DNA of 62,081 nucleotides from Acidobacteriota bacterium (GCA_034211275.1 JAXHTF010000015.1:1-62081), one strand, 5' to 3'. Counted from the first letter of the stretch, positions 7,752 through 16,689 are shown. Notes: generated from the letters alone by a model not told the origin. Numbers and translations: made by a program.

Positions 7752-8729
7752 ATGGACTCCTCAGCCGCCGGTCTCTATGGCCTCCGCATCCGATCCGACC
7801 TACCGTTAGCTCTCGACCTGCCTCCGGCGGGCGGCGAAACCTACCCGGATCTGGTGATCCATCTGTGTCGGGAGCCTCCGGTCTCCCTCGAGGGAGCTTC
7901 CAACGATTCGGTCTACGAGAGCTCGCTCTCAGATCTTCAAGGCCGCAGCGTTCTGCGCATCTACCGTCTTGCCGGCTGGGATCTGCTGCACTTTCCCGGC
8001 GTGGCGGACTTCTACCTCAGCGATCGGGAGATCCTCTGCCGCCCGGTCGAAGGCGGTGACCGGCGAATGCTGGAGATTCGCTTCCTGGGTACGGTGATGG
8101 CCTTCTGGCTGGAGCGCTCCGGCACCGCGGCGCTGCACGCTTCGGCGGTGGCGCTGGGGGATCGCGCGGTGGGCCTGCTGGCCGCCAGCGGCAGCGGCAA
8201 GAGCAGCCTGACTCTTGGTCTCCTGGACCGCGGCGCTCGCTTGCTCACCGACGACATCCTGGCCCTGGATCTCGACGACTCGAATTTGGAGGATCGGCGG
8301 GTCTCGGCTCGTCCCAGCTATCCGGCACTGCGCATGTGGCCGGATCTGGCCCGGCGCTACGTCGATGACGTCTCTTCTCTGCCGAAGGTCAACGACCGGG
8401 TGGAGAAGGTCTGGACCACGCCTCAGGCGCTGGGGTTCGAATTCCAGCCAAGCTCATCGCCGCTGGCGGCCATTTACCTTCCGGAACGTCTCGACGAGGA
8501 GCGGGCGGTGGAGATCGAAGCCGTCGGCCCCCGGGAGGCCCTGGCGGAGCTCTTGCGCCATTCCTTCCTGCACCGTATGCCCGCCGCTCTGGGCTGGGAG
8601 CGGCGGCGACTGGAGACCCTGGCACGGGTGGTGGAGTCGGTGCCGGTGCGGCGGTTGCGCTATCCCTCCGGCTGGCAGTATCTGCCGGCGGTGCTGGATG
8701 CGGTGGAGGAGAGCTTGGGCTTCGGCTGA
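7752..8729 (+). CDS. HPr-kinase-like (HprK-related) protein
   Basis: A 325-residue protein with a P-loop ASGSGKSS at about residues 145-152, followed by a hydrophobic strand and LLTDDILAL, the arrangement of HPr kinase/phosphorylase-like proteins. The N-terminus GLYGLRIRSDLPL is typical of HprK-related kinases found beside lasso peptide or exopolysaccharide genes rather than of true HprK. In some lasso loci (paeninodin type) such kinases phosphorylate the C-terminal Ser of the precursor; here Ser14 or Thr15 of the core would be the candidate (inference). ATG at 7752 is chosen because it begins just before the conserved N-terminus. The frame is open back to 7611, but the extra residues are repetitive Pro/Ser/Arg and overlap the precursor. 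It ends 22 bases from the convergent polysaccharide locus. Confidence 0.75.
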   Translation: MDSSAAGLYGLRIRSDLPLALDLPPAGGETYPDLVIHLCREPPVSLEGASNDSVYESSLSDLQGRSVLRIYRLAGWDLLHFPGVADFYLSDREILCRPVEGGDRRMLEIRFLGTVMAFWLERSGTAALHASAVALGDRAVGLLAASGSGKSSLTLGLLDRGARLLTDDILALDLDDSNLEDRRVSARPSYPALRMWPDLARRYVDDVSSLPKVNDRVEKVWTTPQALGFEFQPSSSPLAAIYLPERLDEERAVEIEAVGPREALAELLRHSFLHRMPAALGWERRRLETLARVVESVPVRRLRYPSGWQYLPAVLDAVEESLGFG

Positions 8730-8751
8730 TCGGGGCTTCAAGTCGAGAGCG

Positions 8752-10386
8752 TCAGCCTGCAGTCCCCTCGGGGGGAGGATCCTCGGCAGGAGCTTCTCCA
8801 GCATCCCCCGTCACCGCCTCCATGCGCAGGGACCCTTCGAGAATCTTGTGCAGCCCGGGGATGATGCGGACTCCCACCGGGATCTTCTGACAGATCGCCA
8901 TGATTCGCCCCAGCTCCAGCGGCGAGGGTTCGGCGATGGTGATGATGACGTGGTCGACCTTGTGCGACGCCACCAGCCGCGGCAGGTCGTCGGTGGTACC
9001 CAGCACCCGCACGCCACGGATCACCAGGCCCTGTTTCGACGGATCGTCGTCGACGAAGCCGCGGATGTCCAGGGGCACGTCGCCGCGGCTGTCGAGTTCG
9101 CGGGTGGCGAGGATTCCCGCCTGGCCGGCTCCTACCAGCAGCACCGGCAGCGCCGCCTGGGCGCCGGCCACCAGCAGCCGCCGCTGGCGCCGGCGGTGCT
9201 CATAGCGCATGCGCCAGATCACCCGCAGCCCCAGCAGCCCGCCGAAACCGAGAATGGCGTTGAGGACGATGACCGACAGCGGCACTCGCCAGGATTGGTA
9301 TGGCTCCTGGAGGGCGAAGCGCAGGATCAGCAGGGGAATGGCGGAGTAGATACCGGCGCGTAGGAAGGCTTGCACCTCCGACAGGCTGATGTAGCGCCAG
9401 GCGAAGTTGTGGATGCCGGTGAGGAAGTAGGCCGCAAGCTGCAGCACCAGGACGTAGGGCAGCTGGATGAGCAGATTGTGCTGCTCGTCGGCGGGGATGC
9501 GAAACTCGAAACGCAGCAGGTAGGCGAGGACGAAGGCCGCCGCCAGCACCCCCAGATCGAGGAGGAATTGGGCCTGGCGCCGGTGCCCCTCGAAAAAGCC
9601 CTGGGACGGTGCGGTCTCGGCTCCCGCCGCTTCGTCGCCGCCCCACAGGCTGCTGATCTCGTCCTGGGTCGGGGGAGGATTGCGGCCCGGTAGGAGGATT
9701 CCCAGGATGGTGGTCCACAGCACCCACAGATCGCTGCGCCAGGAGCGCCGCAGGATGTAGCCGCGGTAGCCGCGCAGCTTGAAGGGCAGCAGGGAGGACG
9801 TGTAGAAATCGTCCGGGTCCCCCGCCAGGGCACCCAGCAGCTCCTCCTCATTGCGCAGGCGCAGGGTCACCGGATCGGTGAGCCCGGGGCGCACCCCCAG
9901 CACGTGTCGCCACAGCGGGTCGTCGAGATCGACGTAGCGCGGAACCTCCGGCCGTGGCCCCACCAGCGCCATATCCCCACGCAGTACGTTGAACAGCTCC
10001 GGCAGCTCGTCGAGCTTGAGCTTGCGCAGCCAGCGGCCCACCCGGGTCACCCGCCGGTCGCCGCTGGCGGTGAGGGGTAGGCCCTCCTGGGCCACCCGCA
10101 TGGAGCGAAACTTATAGAAGGTGAAGGGGCGGCCGTGGTAGCCGATGCGAGTCTGCCGGAAGAGGATCGGCCCGCGGGAGCTGACCGCCACCGCCAGGGC
10201 CACCACCGCCAGCAGCGGCGAGAGCGCCAGCAGCCCGAGGGCGGAACACACCAGGTCGAAGGCCCGCGGCAGGCCCGGGCTCACCGGCGGCCGATGAGAG
10301 CTGTCCAGCAGGCTGGCGGTGTCGTCGAGGGCGGCGGAGGAGCCCTTGGCTCCAGCCTCGTGATCCCTATGCGCTGCGGGGCCCAT
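8752..10386 (-). CDS. Priming phosphoglycosyltransferase fused to a FlaA1/CapD-type N-terminal half
   Basis: A 544-residue protein. After a 40-residue linker, residues 41-235 form a bacterial sugar transferase (WcaJ/PglC family) with a re-entrant hydrophobic helix, KFRSM and LDELPELFNVLRGDMALVGP, which moves a sugar-1-phosphate to undecaprenyl phosphate to start repeat-unit assembly. About 270-390 contain four hydrophobic segments, followed by a Rossmann fold (VGAGQAGILATREL) ending at VRIIPGLHKILEG. That second part is what precedes the catalytic domain of CapD/FlaA1-like dehydratases; the catalytic domain itself is absent. Usual long priming enzymes (WbaP/WcaJ) carry the membrane/Rossmann part before the transferase, so the order here is reversed. 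It is the last gene of the cluster, 18 bases after the aminotransferase. Confidence 0.85.
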   Translation of the reverse strand: MGPAAHRDHEAGAKGSSAALDDTASLLDSSHRPPVSPGLPRAFDLVCSALGLLALSPLLAVVALAVAVSSRGPILFRQTRIGYHGRPFTFYKFRSMRVAQEGLPLTASGDRRVTRVGRWLRKLKLDELPELFNVLRGDMALVGPRPEVPRYVDLDDPLWRHVLGVRPGLTDPVTLRLRNEEELLGALAGDPDDFYTSSLLPFKLRGYRGYILRRSWRSDLWVLWTTILGILLPGRNPPPTQDEISSLWGGDEAAGAETAPSQGFFEGHRRQAQFLLDLGVLAAAFVLAYLLRFEFRIPADEQHNLLIQLPYVLVLQLAAYFLTGIHNFAWRYISLSEVQAFLRAGIYSAIPLLILRFALQEPYQSWRVPLSVIVLNAILGFGGLLGLRVIWRMRYEHRRRQRRLLVAGAQAALPVLLVGAGQAGILATRELDSRGDVPLDIRGFVDDDPSKQGLVIRGVRVLGTTDDLPRLVASHKVDHVIITIAEPSPLELGRIMAICQKIPVGVRIIPGLHKILEGSLRMEAVTGDAGEAPAEDPPPEGTAG

Positions 10387-10404
10387 GGTTTCTCGCCGTG
10401 CTCC

Positions 10405-11625
10405 TCAGCCCCGGCGCCGGAAGCGGGTGCAGAGCTCCCGCAGCACGGTCACCACCCGCTCCAGCTCCTCTGGCGTCATGGACGGGAAGAGCGGGAGGGT
10501 GATGATGCGCTGCCACTCCCGGCTGGCGATGGGCAAGTGATCGGGTCGCCAGCCGAAGGTTTCCTCGTAGTAGGGGTGGAGGTGCAGCGGGCGCCAGTGC
10601 ACCGAATGGCCGATGCCGGCGTCCCGCAGGTGGTCGGTGAAGGTCTTGCGGTCGATGGTCAGCCGGTCCAGGCGCAGCTTGATGAGGAAGAGATGCCAGG
10701 AGTGGATGCGGTTGTCCAGCACCGGCGGTAGCTCGATCTCGTCGAGATCCTTCAGAGCCTCGAGGTAGGCCAGGGACAGGGCCTGGCGCTGTTGCCGCAT
10801 CTCTTCGGCGCGGGCCAGCTGGTGCAGGCCGATGGCGGCGGCGATGTCGGTGAGGTTGTATTTATAGCCCGGGGCGACGATGCGGTAGTCCCAGCTGGCC
10901 TTGGCGGTGAAGCGCCCCCAGGCGTCCGCCGACAGGCCGTGGAGGGAGAGCAGCCGGATGCGGTCCGCCAGCTCCTCACTGTCGGTCACCGCCATTCCCC
11001 CCTCGCCGGTGGTGACGGTCTTGTTGGCGTAGAAGGAGTAGCAGGTGACGTCGGCGGTGCGGTTGCCGCAGCGGCGCCAGGGCTGATCCGAGTCCTGCCG
11101 CCAAGCGGCGGGGAAGGCGTGGGCGGCGTCCTCTACGGACCACAGGCCGTGGCGCTCAGTGAAGTCGTGGAGGCGGGCCAGGTCGATCATCTGGCCGCCG
11201 ACGTGCACCGGCAAAATGCCCACCACGTCTGGCCGCTCGCCGAGAGCGTCCGGGAGCTGGCCGGAACGCAGTAGCTGGATCTTGGCCTCGGCGTCGTCCA
11301 GGTCCAGGTTGAGAGTGTCCGGCTCGCAGTCCACCAGCACCGGCACGGCGCCCTGGTAGCGCACCACCTCGGCGGTGGCGGCCATGGTCATGGTGGGCAC
11401 CAGTACCGCCTGTCCGGGCTCCAGCCCGAGGGCGTTGACCGACAGGTGCAGCCCGGCGGTGCACGAGTTGAGGGCCACGGCGTGGCGGGCTCCGACGGCC
11501 TCGGCGAATTGCTCCTCGAAGCGCTTGACCTTGGGGCCGGTGGTGAGCCAGCCGGAGCGCAGGGTGTTCACCACTTCGTCGATGGCGGCTTGGCCCAGGT
11601 CCGGCCTGAAAAACGGTACGTTCAT
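10405..11625 (-). CDS. DegT/DnrJ/EryC1/StrS family sugar aminotransferase
   Basis: A 406-residue PLP-dependent enzyme. It begins MNVPFFRPDLG, has the substrate/PLP region GWLTTGPKVKRFEEQF and the Schiff-base lysine in CYSFYANKTVTTGEGGM, all diagnostic of this family. It would transaminate a keto-deoxy sugar nucleotide, giving an amino sugar for the repeat unit. The ATG at 11625 matches family N-termini; a GTG at 11640 lies directly against a GAGGA and is less likely. It lies between wecB and the priming transferase. The matching 4,6-dehydratase is not obvious in the window: the CapD-like half of the neighbour lacks its catalytic domain. The keto substrate may therefore come from elsewhere. 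Confidence 0.88.
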   Translation of the reverse strand: MNVPFFRPDLGQAAIDEVVNTLRSGWLTTGPKVKRFEEQFAEAVGARHAVALNSCTAGLHLSVNALGLEPGQAVLVPTMTMAATAEVVRYQGAVPVLVDCEPDTLNLDLDDAEAKIQLLRSGQLPDALGERPDVVGILPVHVGGQMIDLARLHDFTERHGLWSVEDAAHAFPAAWRQDSDQPWRRCGNRTADVTCYSFYANKTVTTGEGGMAVTDSEELADRIRLLSLHGLSADAWGRFTAKASWDYRIVAPGYKYNLTDIAAAIGLHQLARAEEMRQQRQALSLAYLEALKDLDEIELPPVLDNRIHSWHLFLIKLRLDRLTIDRKTFTDHLRDAGIGHSVHWRPLHLHPYYEETFGWRPDHLPIASREWQRIITLPLFPSMTPEELERVVTVLRELCTRFRRRG

Positions 11626-11691
11626 ATCGGGATCAGACACTCCTCGGTCAGAGTTCCCTCGATTGGGGTTTCAGGGGGGGCGGTGGTGGGC

Positions 11692-12768
11692 TCAGCCCTC
11701 GTTCAACAGGCGCCGGGCAATGCGTTCACCGGCCTGGCCGTCCCAGAGGGGAGGGATCTCGCCCTGTTGCCACCGTCCTGCGAGGATATCGTCAAACGCG
11801 CCCAAAATCTTGTTCTTCTCGGTCCCTACCAGCCGGTTTGTGCCGGCGTCCACGGTGCTGGGCCGTTCGGTATTCCAGCGCAGGGTCAAACAGGGGACGG
11901 AAAGGGCGGTGGTTTCCTCTTGGATGCCGCCGGAATCGGTGAGCACGCAGCGGGCCCGGGCCATCAGGCCGAGGAAGCTGAGGTAGGGCAGCGGCGGCTC
12001 GAGGCGCAGCCCGGTGGGCAGGTCGAGGCCCAGATCGTCGAGCCGTTGGCGGGTGCGGGGGTGGAGGGGAAAGACCACCGGGAGCTCCTCGGCGATGCGC
12101 GCCGCGGTGTCCATGAGGGAGCGCAAGACCTCCGGATCGTCGACGTTGGAGGGGCGGTGGAGAGTCATCAGCGCGTAGCCGCCGGGGCTCAGCTCCAGCT
12201 CCTTCCAAGGTTCTTGGGCCACCGCCGCTTCGACGTGGGTGCGCAGGGTGTCGACCATGCAGTTGCCCACGAAGGCGATGCGCTCCTCGGCGATGCCCTC
12301 GTGCCGAAGGTTGCGGTTGCCGCTCTCCTCGGTGGTGAAGAGGAGGTCCGAGAGATGGTCGGTGAGGACGCGGTTGATCTCCTCCGGCATGGCGCGGTCG
12401 AAGGAGCGCAGGCCAGCTTCCACATGGGCCACCGGAATCTCCAGCTTGGCCGCCACCAGGCCGGTGCCGACGGTGGAGTTGACATCCCCGGCCACCACCA
12501 CCCAATCCGGCCGCTGCTCCAGCAGCACCGGCTCGAAGGCGGTCATGATGCGCGCCGTCTGGCGGGCGTGGGTGTCCGAGCCCACCTCCAGATGGATGTC
12601 CGGAGTGGGCATGCCCAGCTGGTCGAAGAAGACCTGGGACATGGCCTGATCGTAGTGCTGGCCGGTGTGCACCAGCAGCGGCCGGCTGCCGGCCTCGGCG
12701 AGGGCGGCCACCACCGGTGCCATTTTCATGAAATTGGGTCGGGCTCCGACCACGCATAGGATTCGCAT
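11692..12768 (-). CDS. wecB: UDP-N-acetylglucosamine 2-epimerase (non-hydrolysing)
   Basis: A 358-residue enzyme converting UDP-GlcNAc to UDP-ManNAc. Visible family signatures are the N-terminal VVGARPNFMKMAPV, TGQHYD, HVEAGLRSFDR, PEEINR, LHRPSNVD and DSGGIQEE. The start is the ATG of MRILCVVGARPNF, preceded by an AGAGGA-like site; the frame is open further upstream but translates to non-homologous Pro/Arg-rich sequence. UDP-ManNAc could feed the UDP-sugar dehydrogenase at 46627 to make ManNAc uronate, or supply ManNAc for a nonulosonate made by the NeuB-like enzyme at 43909. Confidence 0.93.
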   Translation of the reverse strand: MRILCVVGARPNFMKMAPVVAALAEAGSRPLLVHTGQHYDQAMSQVFFDQLGMPTPDIHLEVGSDTHARQTARIMTAFEPVLLEQRPDWVVVAGDVNSTVGTGLVAAKLEIPVAHVEAGLRSFDRAMPEEINRVLTDHLSDLLFTTEESGNRNLRHEGIAEERIAFVGNCMVDTLRTHVEAAVAQEPWKELELSPGGYALMTLHRPSNVDDPEVLRSLMDTAARIAEELPVVFPLHPRTRQRLDDLGLDLPTGLRLEPPLPYLSFLGLMARARCVLTDSGGIQEETTALSVPCLTLRWNTERPSTVDAGTNRLVGTEKNKILGAFDDILAGRWQQGEIPPLWDGQAGERIARRLLNEG

Positions 12769-12806
12769 GGATCCTCTTCTTTGTCTTTCTTGGGTTCGCG
12801 GATGGT

Positions 12807-13904
12807 TCAGCTTCTCTTCCCTTGTACCAGATCTCCGAGGAAAAAGAGAGCGGTGGCGCCGGCATAGGCGACGGCTCGCCAGCGGTCGTCCAGAACCTGC
12901 GCTTGGCGCCGGCGCATCGACCAGCGGGCGCCCAGGGCTCGAAGGTCGCTGGGGGGTGGCTGGAGAAAGCCCGGCGGGAGGGGGCCGAGCTTCGGGGCAA
13001 GGCGCCCCGGCAGCTCCTGCCAATCCTTGCCGAGATCATCAAAAGTACCCAACATCTGCAGCCAGCGGGCGGTGGCGCGGCGGGCATGCCAGGCGCGGGC
13101 TCGGGCCTCGACCACCTGCGGGTCCGGGGTCGCCACGGCGAGGAGCCGCAGGCCGTCCACCACCGCCCGCAAGGGCAGCTGGAAACCGTCCTTGGCGGCG
13201 TGGACGACGAGGCTGAGGAGGAGATCTTCCGGCGCCGGCAGCCAGGCGCCGGTTGAGTCGCTCTCCGCTGCTCCGGGCAGCGGCCGGGCGCGCTGGAAGA
13301 GCTGCGGCAGGTCCGGGGTGAAGAGGGGCCAGGGGGTCAGCCGCCGGTGCAGATCCCCCAACCCGCCGCCGGGGAGCACCAGGTGGACCTCGTGGAAGTG
13401 GCGCAGGCTCACCGGCCGCTGGGGGGCCTCCACCACCTGAGCGCCGGCGTTCCGAGCGGCCTCCAGAGCCTCCTGCCAGCGCTCCGGCGGCACCAGCAGG
13501 TCGACGTCCCCCATGGTGCGGCGCCCCGGATCGCGGTACACCGTGGCCACCAGGGCAGCGCCTTTGAGCAGCAAGGCCGGGATCCGCCGCCGGGCGAGGG
13601 AGCGCTGCAGCACTTCGGCGCCGAGGGCTCGGGCGGCTCCCACCCGCGCCGCGGTGCGGTAGCGCTCCTGCAGCTCCTGGCTCAGGGCCCGGCTCTCGGA
13701 ATCGGTGGGGGCGGCGATCTCGCCGGCGGCTAGCCGGGCACCGAGGAGCGGCGCCAGCCCTTCGCCCACGGCGAGGTTGGCGATCTGGGCGAAGACTTGG
13801 GAATCTGTTTCGGGATCCGTGGGCGCGGCCCCCGCGGAGCGGGTGCACAGGGCCACCAGCTCCCGCGATGGCTCGGCCTCGTCGAGCCTCAGGTTTTCGG
13901 CCAT
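12807..13904 (-). CDS. Nucleotidyltransferase-fold family protein (NTP_transf_5-like)
   Basis: A 365-residue protein resembling the uncharacterised nucleotidyltransferase family often found in exopolysaccharide and some RiPP loci. The recognisable core is PALLLKGAALVATVYRDPGR, then RTMGDVDLLVPP, where the D-x-D pair would be the metal-binding motif, and a later EVHLVLPGG. Its substrate is unknown. The C-terminus contains a Trp/Arg-rich region and a short hydrophobic stretch. The ATG at 13904 overlaps the upstream methyltransferase gene by 16 bases. The link to lasso loci elsewhere is notable because a lasso-like locus lies at 5383-8729, but here the gene sits firmly in the polysaccharide operon. 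Confidence 0.7.
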   Translation of the reverse strand: MAENLRLDEAEPSRELVALCTRSAGAAPTDPETDSQVFAQIANLAVGEGLAPLLGARLAAGEIAAPTDSESRALSQELQERYRTAARVGAARALGAEVLQRSLARRRIPALLLKGAALVATVYRDPGRRTMGDVDLLVPPERWQEALEAARNAGAQVVEAPQRPVSLRHFHEVHLVLPGGGLGDLHRRLTPWPLFTPDLPQLFQRARPLPGAAESDSTGAWLPAPEDLLLSLVVHAAKDGFQLPLRAVVDGLRLLAVATPDPQVVEARARAWHARRATARWLQMLGTFDDLGKDWQELPGRLAPKLGPLPPGFLQPPPSDLRALGARWSMRRRQAQVLDDRWRAVAYAGATALFFLGDLVQGKRS

Positions 13905-14626
13905 GCCACTCCCAGGGCGTGGCTGTTGAGCAAGCGGATGGATTCCAGCAGCGCCGCCAGGGTCCAGGCGCGGGGGACCAGCCGCCGGGCCAGGGGCGGT
14001 GCCAGGGTCACCCGCCAGACTTTCCAGCGATAGTCGGGGAAGAGCTTGCGCAGCTCGCCGGAGGAAACTCCCTGGACGTTGGCGTTGGAGGGGTTGTCGA
14101 AGAGGAAGTCGTACCACACGATGTGCCCCTCCGGCCGCACCACTCGCATCATCTCCGCCGCCACCCGGCGGCGTATCTCGGGGTCGAGGATGGAGGTGAA
14201 GACGGTGCTTTGGAAGACCAGATCGAAGCGGTCATCGGGCCAGGGTAGCTCGGCGGCGTTGCCCACCCGCACCTCCGCTTGCGGATAGAGACCGCGGCAG
14301 ACTTCTACCCGCCGCTCCTCCAGATCGATGCCGTGGAGATCCTCCCGGCGTGCCCCGAAGGCCTCGAAGAGGCTCCACCAAGAGCCGTCGCCGCAGCCGA
14401 CCTCGAGAATCTCCTTGCCCTCCAGAGGCAGCTGGCCGAAACGCTCCAAAGCCCGGCGCAGGGCCCGCTCCTGACCGTGACGGAGAAAGAGGTTGGCAGC
14501 CTTGTGGCGGGCGTAGAAATCCTCCGGTAGCTCTTGGCGCCGGCGCTCCTGCTCGCGCAGGATGCGCTCGGCCTCGGCTTCGGAGGGGGCACCTCGAGAG
14601 GAGGCACCTCGGGGGGGCTCGCTCAA
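13889..14626 (-). CDS. SAM-dependent methyltransferase (class I)
   Basis: A 245-residue methyltransferase with motif I EILEVGCGDGSWW (about residue 60), an acidic residue ending strand 2 in LHGIDLEE, and a later motif FDLVFQSTVFTSI. No ATG exists before motif I. A TTG at 14626 overlaps the stop codon of the acyl carrier protein gene as TTGA and is preceded by GGAGGAA, so coupled initiation at TTG is the best start. Longer frames upstream are antisense-like Arg/Pro-rich sequence. Its place directly after the acyl carrier gene suggests it methylates either the acyl group or a sugar of the repeat unit. Confidence 0.82.
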   Translation of the reverse strand: MSEPPRGASSRGAPSEAEAERILREQERRRQELPEDFYARHKAANLFLRHGQERALRRALERFGQLPLEGKEILEVGCGDGSWWSLFEAFGARREDLHGIDLEERRVEVCRGLYPQAEVRVGNAAELPWPDDRFDLVFQSTVFTSILDPEIRRRVAAEMMRVVRPEGHIVWYDFLFDNPSNANVQGVSSGELRKLFPDYRWKVWRVTLAPPLARRLVPRAWTLAALLESIRLLNSHALGVAWPKT

Positions 14627-14871
14627 AGTTCCTCCAGCCGCCCATGCAGGGTGCTCACCGTGGCAAAGTCCTCGGGGATCAGGGCGCCGGAGGGCAGGTT
14701 CAGGCTCAACCGCTGTTCCAGGTCGGCGATCAAGCGGACCACCGCGAAGCTGTCGATATAGCCCTCCTGAAAGAGCTGGGTTTCGGCGTCCAGGTCCTCC
14801 GTTGAAAGGCCCTGATCTTCGCGCACGAAGCTGCGGACGGCGGCCAATAGTTGATCGATGGCGACGTTCAT
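14623..14871 (-). CDS. Acyl carrier protein
   Basis: An 82-residue acidic protein with the phosphopantetheine site in FQEGYIDSFAVVRLIADLE; Ser of DSF is the attachment residue (DSL is the more usual form). The ATG at 14871 overlaps the stop of the upstream acyl-AMP ligase by four bases (ATGA), and its own stop overlaps the methyltransferase start. By position and partners it corresponds to DltC in a Dlt-type system: it would accept an acyl or aminoacyl group from the ligase and present it to the MBOAT protein. Confidence 0.88.
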   Translation of the reverse strand: MNVAIDQLLAAVRSFVREDQGLSTEDLDAETQLFQEGYIDSFAVVRLIADLEQRLSLNLPSGALIPEDFATVSTLHGRLEEL

Positions 14872-16664
14872 TCCGATTCTCCTGAGCGTGAGTCCGATGG
14901 GGAACCCGGTCGGGGGACCGGAGGGTTGCTCTGCCGCGGGCCAACTTGCCGGGGTCCGAGCTGGGGCGGCGGGCCGAAGCGTCCGTCCAGGTACCACTGC
15001 CGGTTGCCGTCACGGGCTAGCTTACCGCTGGTCGACTTGCGCAGGCGCCCCGGCGGCTGGACGCGCACGTCGAAGAGGTCCAGGTCCAGCCGCGTCGGTA
15101 CAGAGGCTCGAAGACGGCGGCGAAGCTCCGGCCAGGTCGCTTCCGGTTCGTCGGTTTCCGCCAGCAGCACCAGACCTTCGGTGCCCAGATCGGGGAGGGT
15201 GACGCCGAAGCACACGACCCGTCCCGCCTTGACGCCCGCGACCTCCGAGGCCACCGCTTCCACGTCCTGAGGATAGACGTTGCGGCCGCCGACGATGATC
15301 AGATCCTTGCGCCGGCCGGTAACGAAGAGGTGGCCGTCGGCATCGACGAAACCCAGGTCACCGGTGTCGTAGAAGCCGTCGCCGTCGAAGAGGTCTTGGT
15401 TGAGCTCCGGTCGCTGGTAGTAGCCGTCGAAGAGAAAGGAGCTGTGGATGACGATACGGCCGGCCTGCCCCGGGGAAGCCTCTGCTCCGGCCTCGTCGAC
15501 GATGCGCACCCGGCAGCCGGGCACGGGGACGCCGCTGCTCACCAGCTCCACCGTGTCCTCGCGGGGCTGGGAGGGGGAGGTCGGCACTGCGCGGTGCTCT
15601 CGTTGCCAGGTGTCCCGCTCCACCGACAGAGTCTTGATTCCAGTCCGGGCCGAGGTCGAGGTGACGGCGAACACATTCTCGGCCATGGCGTAGCAGGTCT
15701 GGAGAGCTTCCCGGCGCAGGCCGTGCTCGGCGAATTGGCGCTGGAAAGCCTCCAGGGCCTCGGTGGTGACGGGTTCCGAGCAGTCGATCACCGCGCGCAG
15801 GGACGACAGGTCCAGCTCCTCGGAGCGCACCCGCTGAGCAAGGAAGGAGAAGGCGAAATTGGGCAGCCAGGTGAGGGTGGCCCGGTGACGAGTGACGGCT
15901 TCCAGCAGCAGCCCGGGGTTGGCCACCCACTCGAAGGGGGAGAGCCAGATTACCGGCGTGGCGGTGAGCAGGGGGAGGATGAAGCAGGCAATGAAGCCCA
16001 TGTCGTGGTAGAGGGGCAGCCAGCTGGCCACGACGTCCCGGCGCCCCATTCTCAGGACCTCGTTGTAGGCCCGGGCGTGGCGGAGCACCGCTCCGTGGGA
16101 GAGCATCACGCCCTTTTGCAGGCCGGTGGTACCGGACGAGTGCTGGAGTAGCAGGAGATCTTCGGATTGGGCGTCGGGGACCGGAGGAGGCTCCTCCGCT
16201 GCACCGGCGAGCTCTTCGTAGGTGATGACGGCGTCCTGGAGCACTGAGCTCTCGACAGCGGTACTCGGGGCTCTGCTAGCCTCTTCGGAACCGCCGGGGG
16301 CGTAGCGCGGATCCAGTGCCAGGTGGCGAGCCCGATTGTGCTCGAGGAGGGCATCGAGGCGCTGCCAATACACTTTCCGGTCGATGCGAACGCTGGGCTC
16401 CGCCAGCACCGTCGGCACGGCGCCGGCCCACACGGCCCCCAGCCAGCTGGCGTAGAAGTCCAGGTGGTGGGTGCCGATGAGCGCCACCAGGTCGCCGGGC
16501 TCGATGCCGCGGGCACGCCAGGCGCCGGCGGCCCGGCCGGCCGCCTCCGCTACCTGCTGAAAATCCCGCTGGCCCTCAGCCACCCGGGCGGAGTGGGTCC
16601 GCACGCAGAGTTGCTGGGGTGTCTGTTCTGCATGCTGGAGAACCTGTCGCAGAAGGTCGGTCAT
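14868..16664 (-). CDS. Acyl-AMP ligase / AMP-dependent synthetase (FAAL- or DltA-like)
   Basis: About 598 residues of adenylate-forming enzyme. The A3 core is LLLLQHSSGTTGLQKGVMLSH; other landmarks are WLPLYHDMGF (typical of fatty acyl-AMP ligases), CYAMAENVFAVT, YDTGDLGF and GRRKDLIIVGGRNVYPQDVE. It ends in a Pro/Ser-rich tail. The enzyme would activate a carboxylic acid with ATP and load it on the adjacent carrier protein, which overlaps it by four bases. ATG at 16664 starts MTDLLRQVLQ; a GTG at 16676 is an alternative. The YHDMGF and NVYPQD signatures favour a long-chain FAAL over a D-alanine ligase, so the transferred group is probably an acyl chain (inference). Confidence 0.87.
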   Translation of the reverse strand: MTDLLRQVLQHAEQTPQQLCVRTHSARVAEGQRDFQQVAEAAGRAAGAWRARGIEPGDLVALIGTHHLDFYASWLGAVWAGAVPTVLAEPSVRIDRKVYWQRLDALLEHNRARHLALDPRYAPGGSEEASRAPSTAVESSVLQDAVITYEELAGAAEEPPPVPDAQSEDLLLLQHSSGTTGLQKGVMLSHGAVLRHARAYNEVLRMGRRDVVASWLPLYHDMGFIACFILPLLTATPVIWLSPFEWVANPGLLLEAVTRHRATLTWLPNFAFSFLAQRVRSEELDLSSLRAVIDCSEPVTTEALEAFQRQFAEHGLRREALQTCYAMAENVFAVTSTSARTGIKTLSVERDTWQREHRAVPTSPSQPREDTVELVSSGVPVPGCRVRIVDEAGAEASPGQAGRIVIHSSFLFDGYYQRPELNQDLFDGDGFYDTGDLGFVDADGHLFVTGRRKDLIIVGGRNVYPQDVEAVASEVAGVKAGRVVCFGVTLPDLGTEGLVLLAETDEPEATWPELRRRLRASVPTRLDLDLFDVRVQPPGRLRKSTSGKLARDGNRQWYLDGRFGPPPQLGPRQVGPRQSNPPVPRPGSPSDSRSGESE

Positions 16665-16689
16665 GAGAGGGCTCACGGGCAGGATTGGC

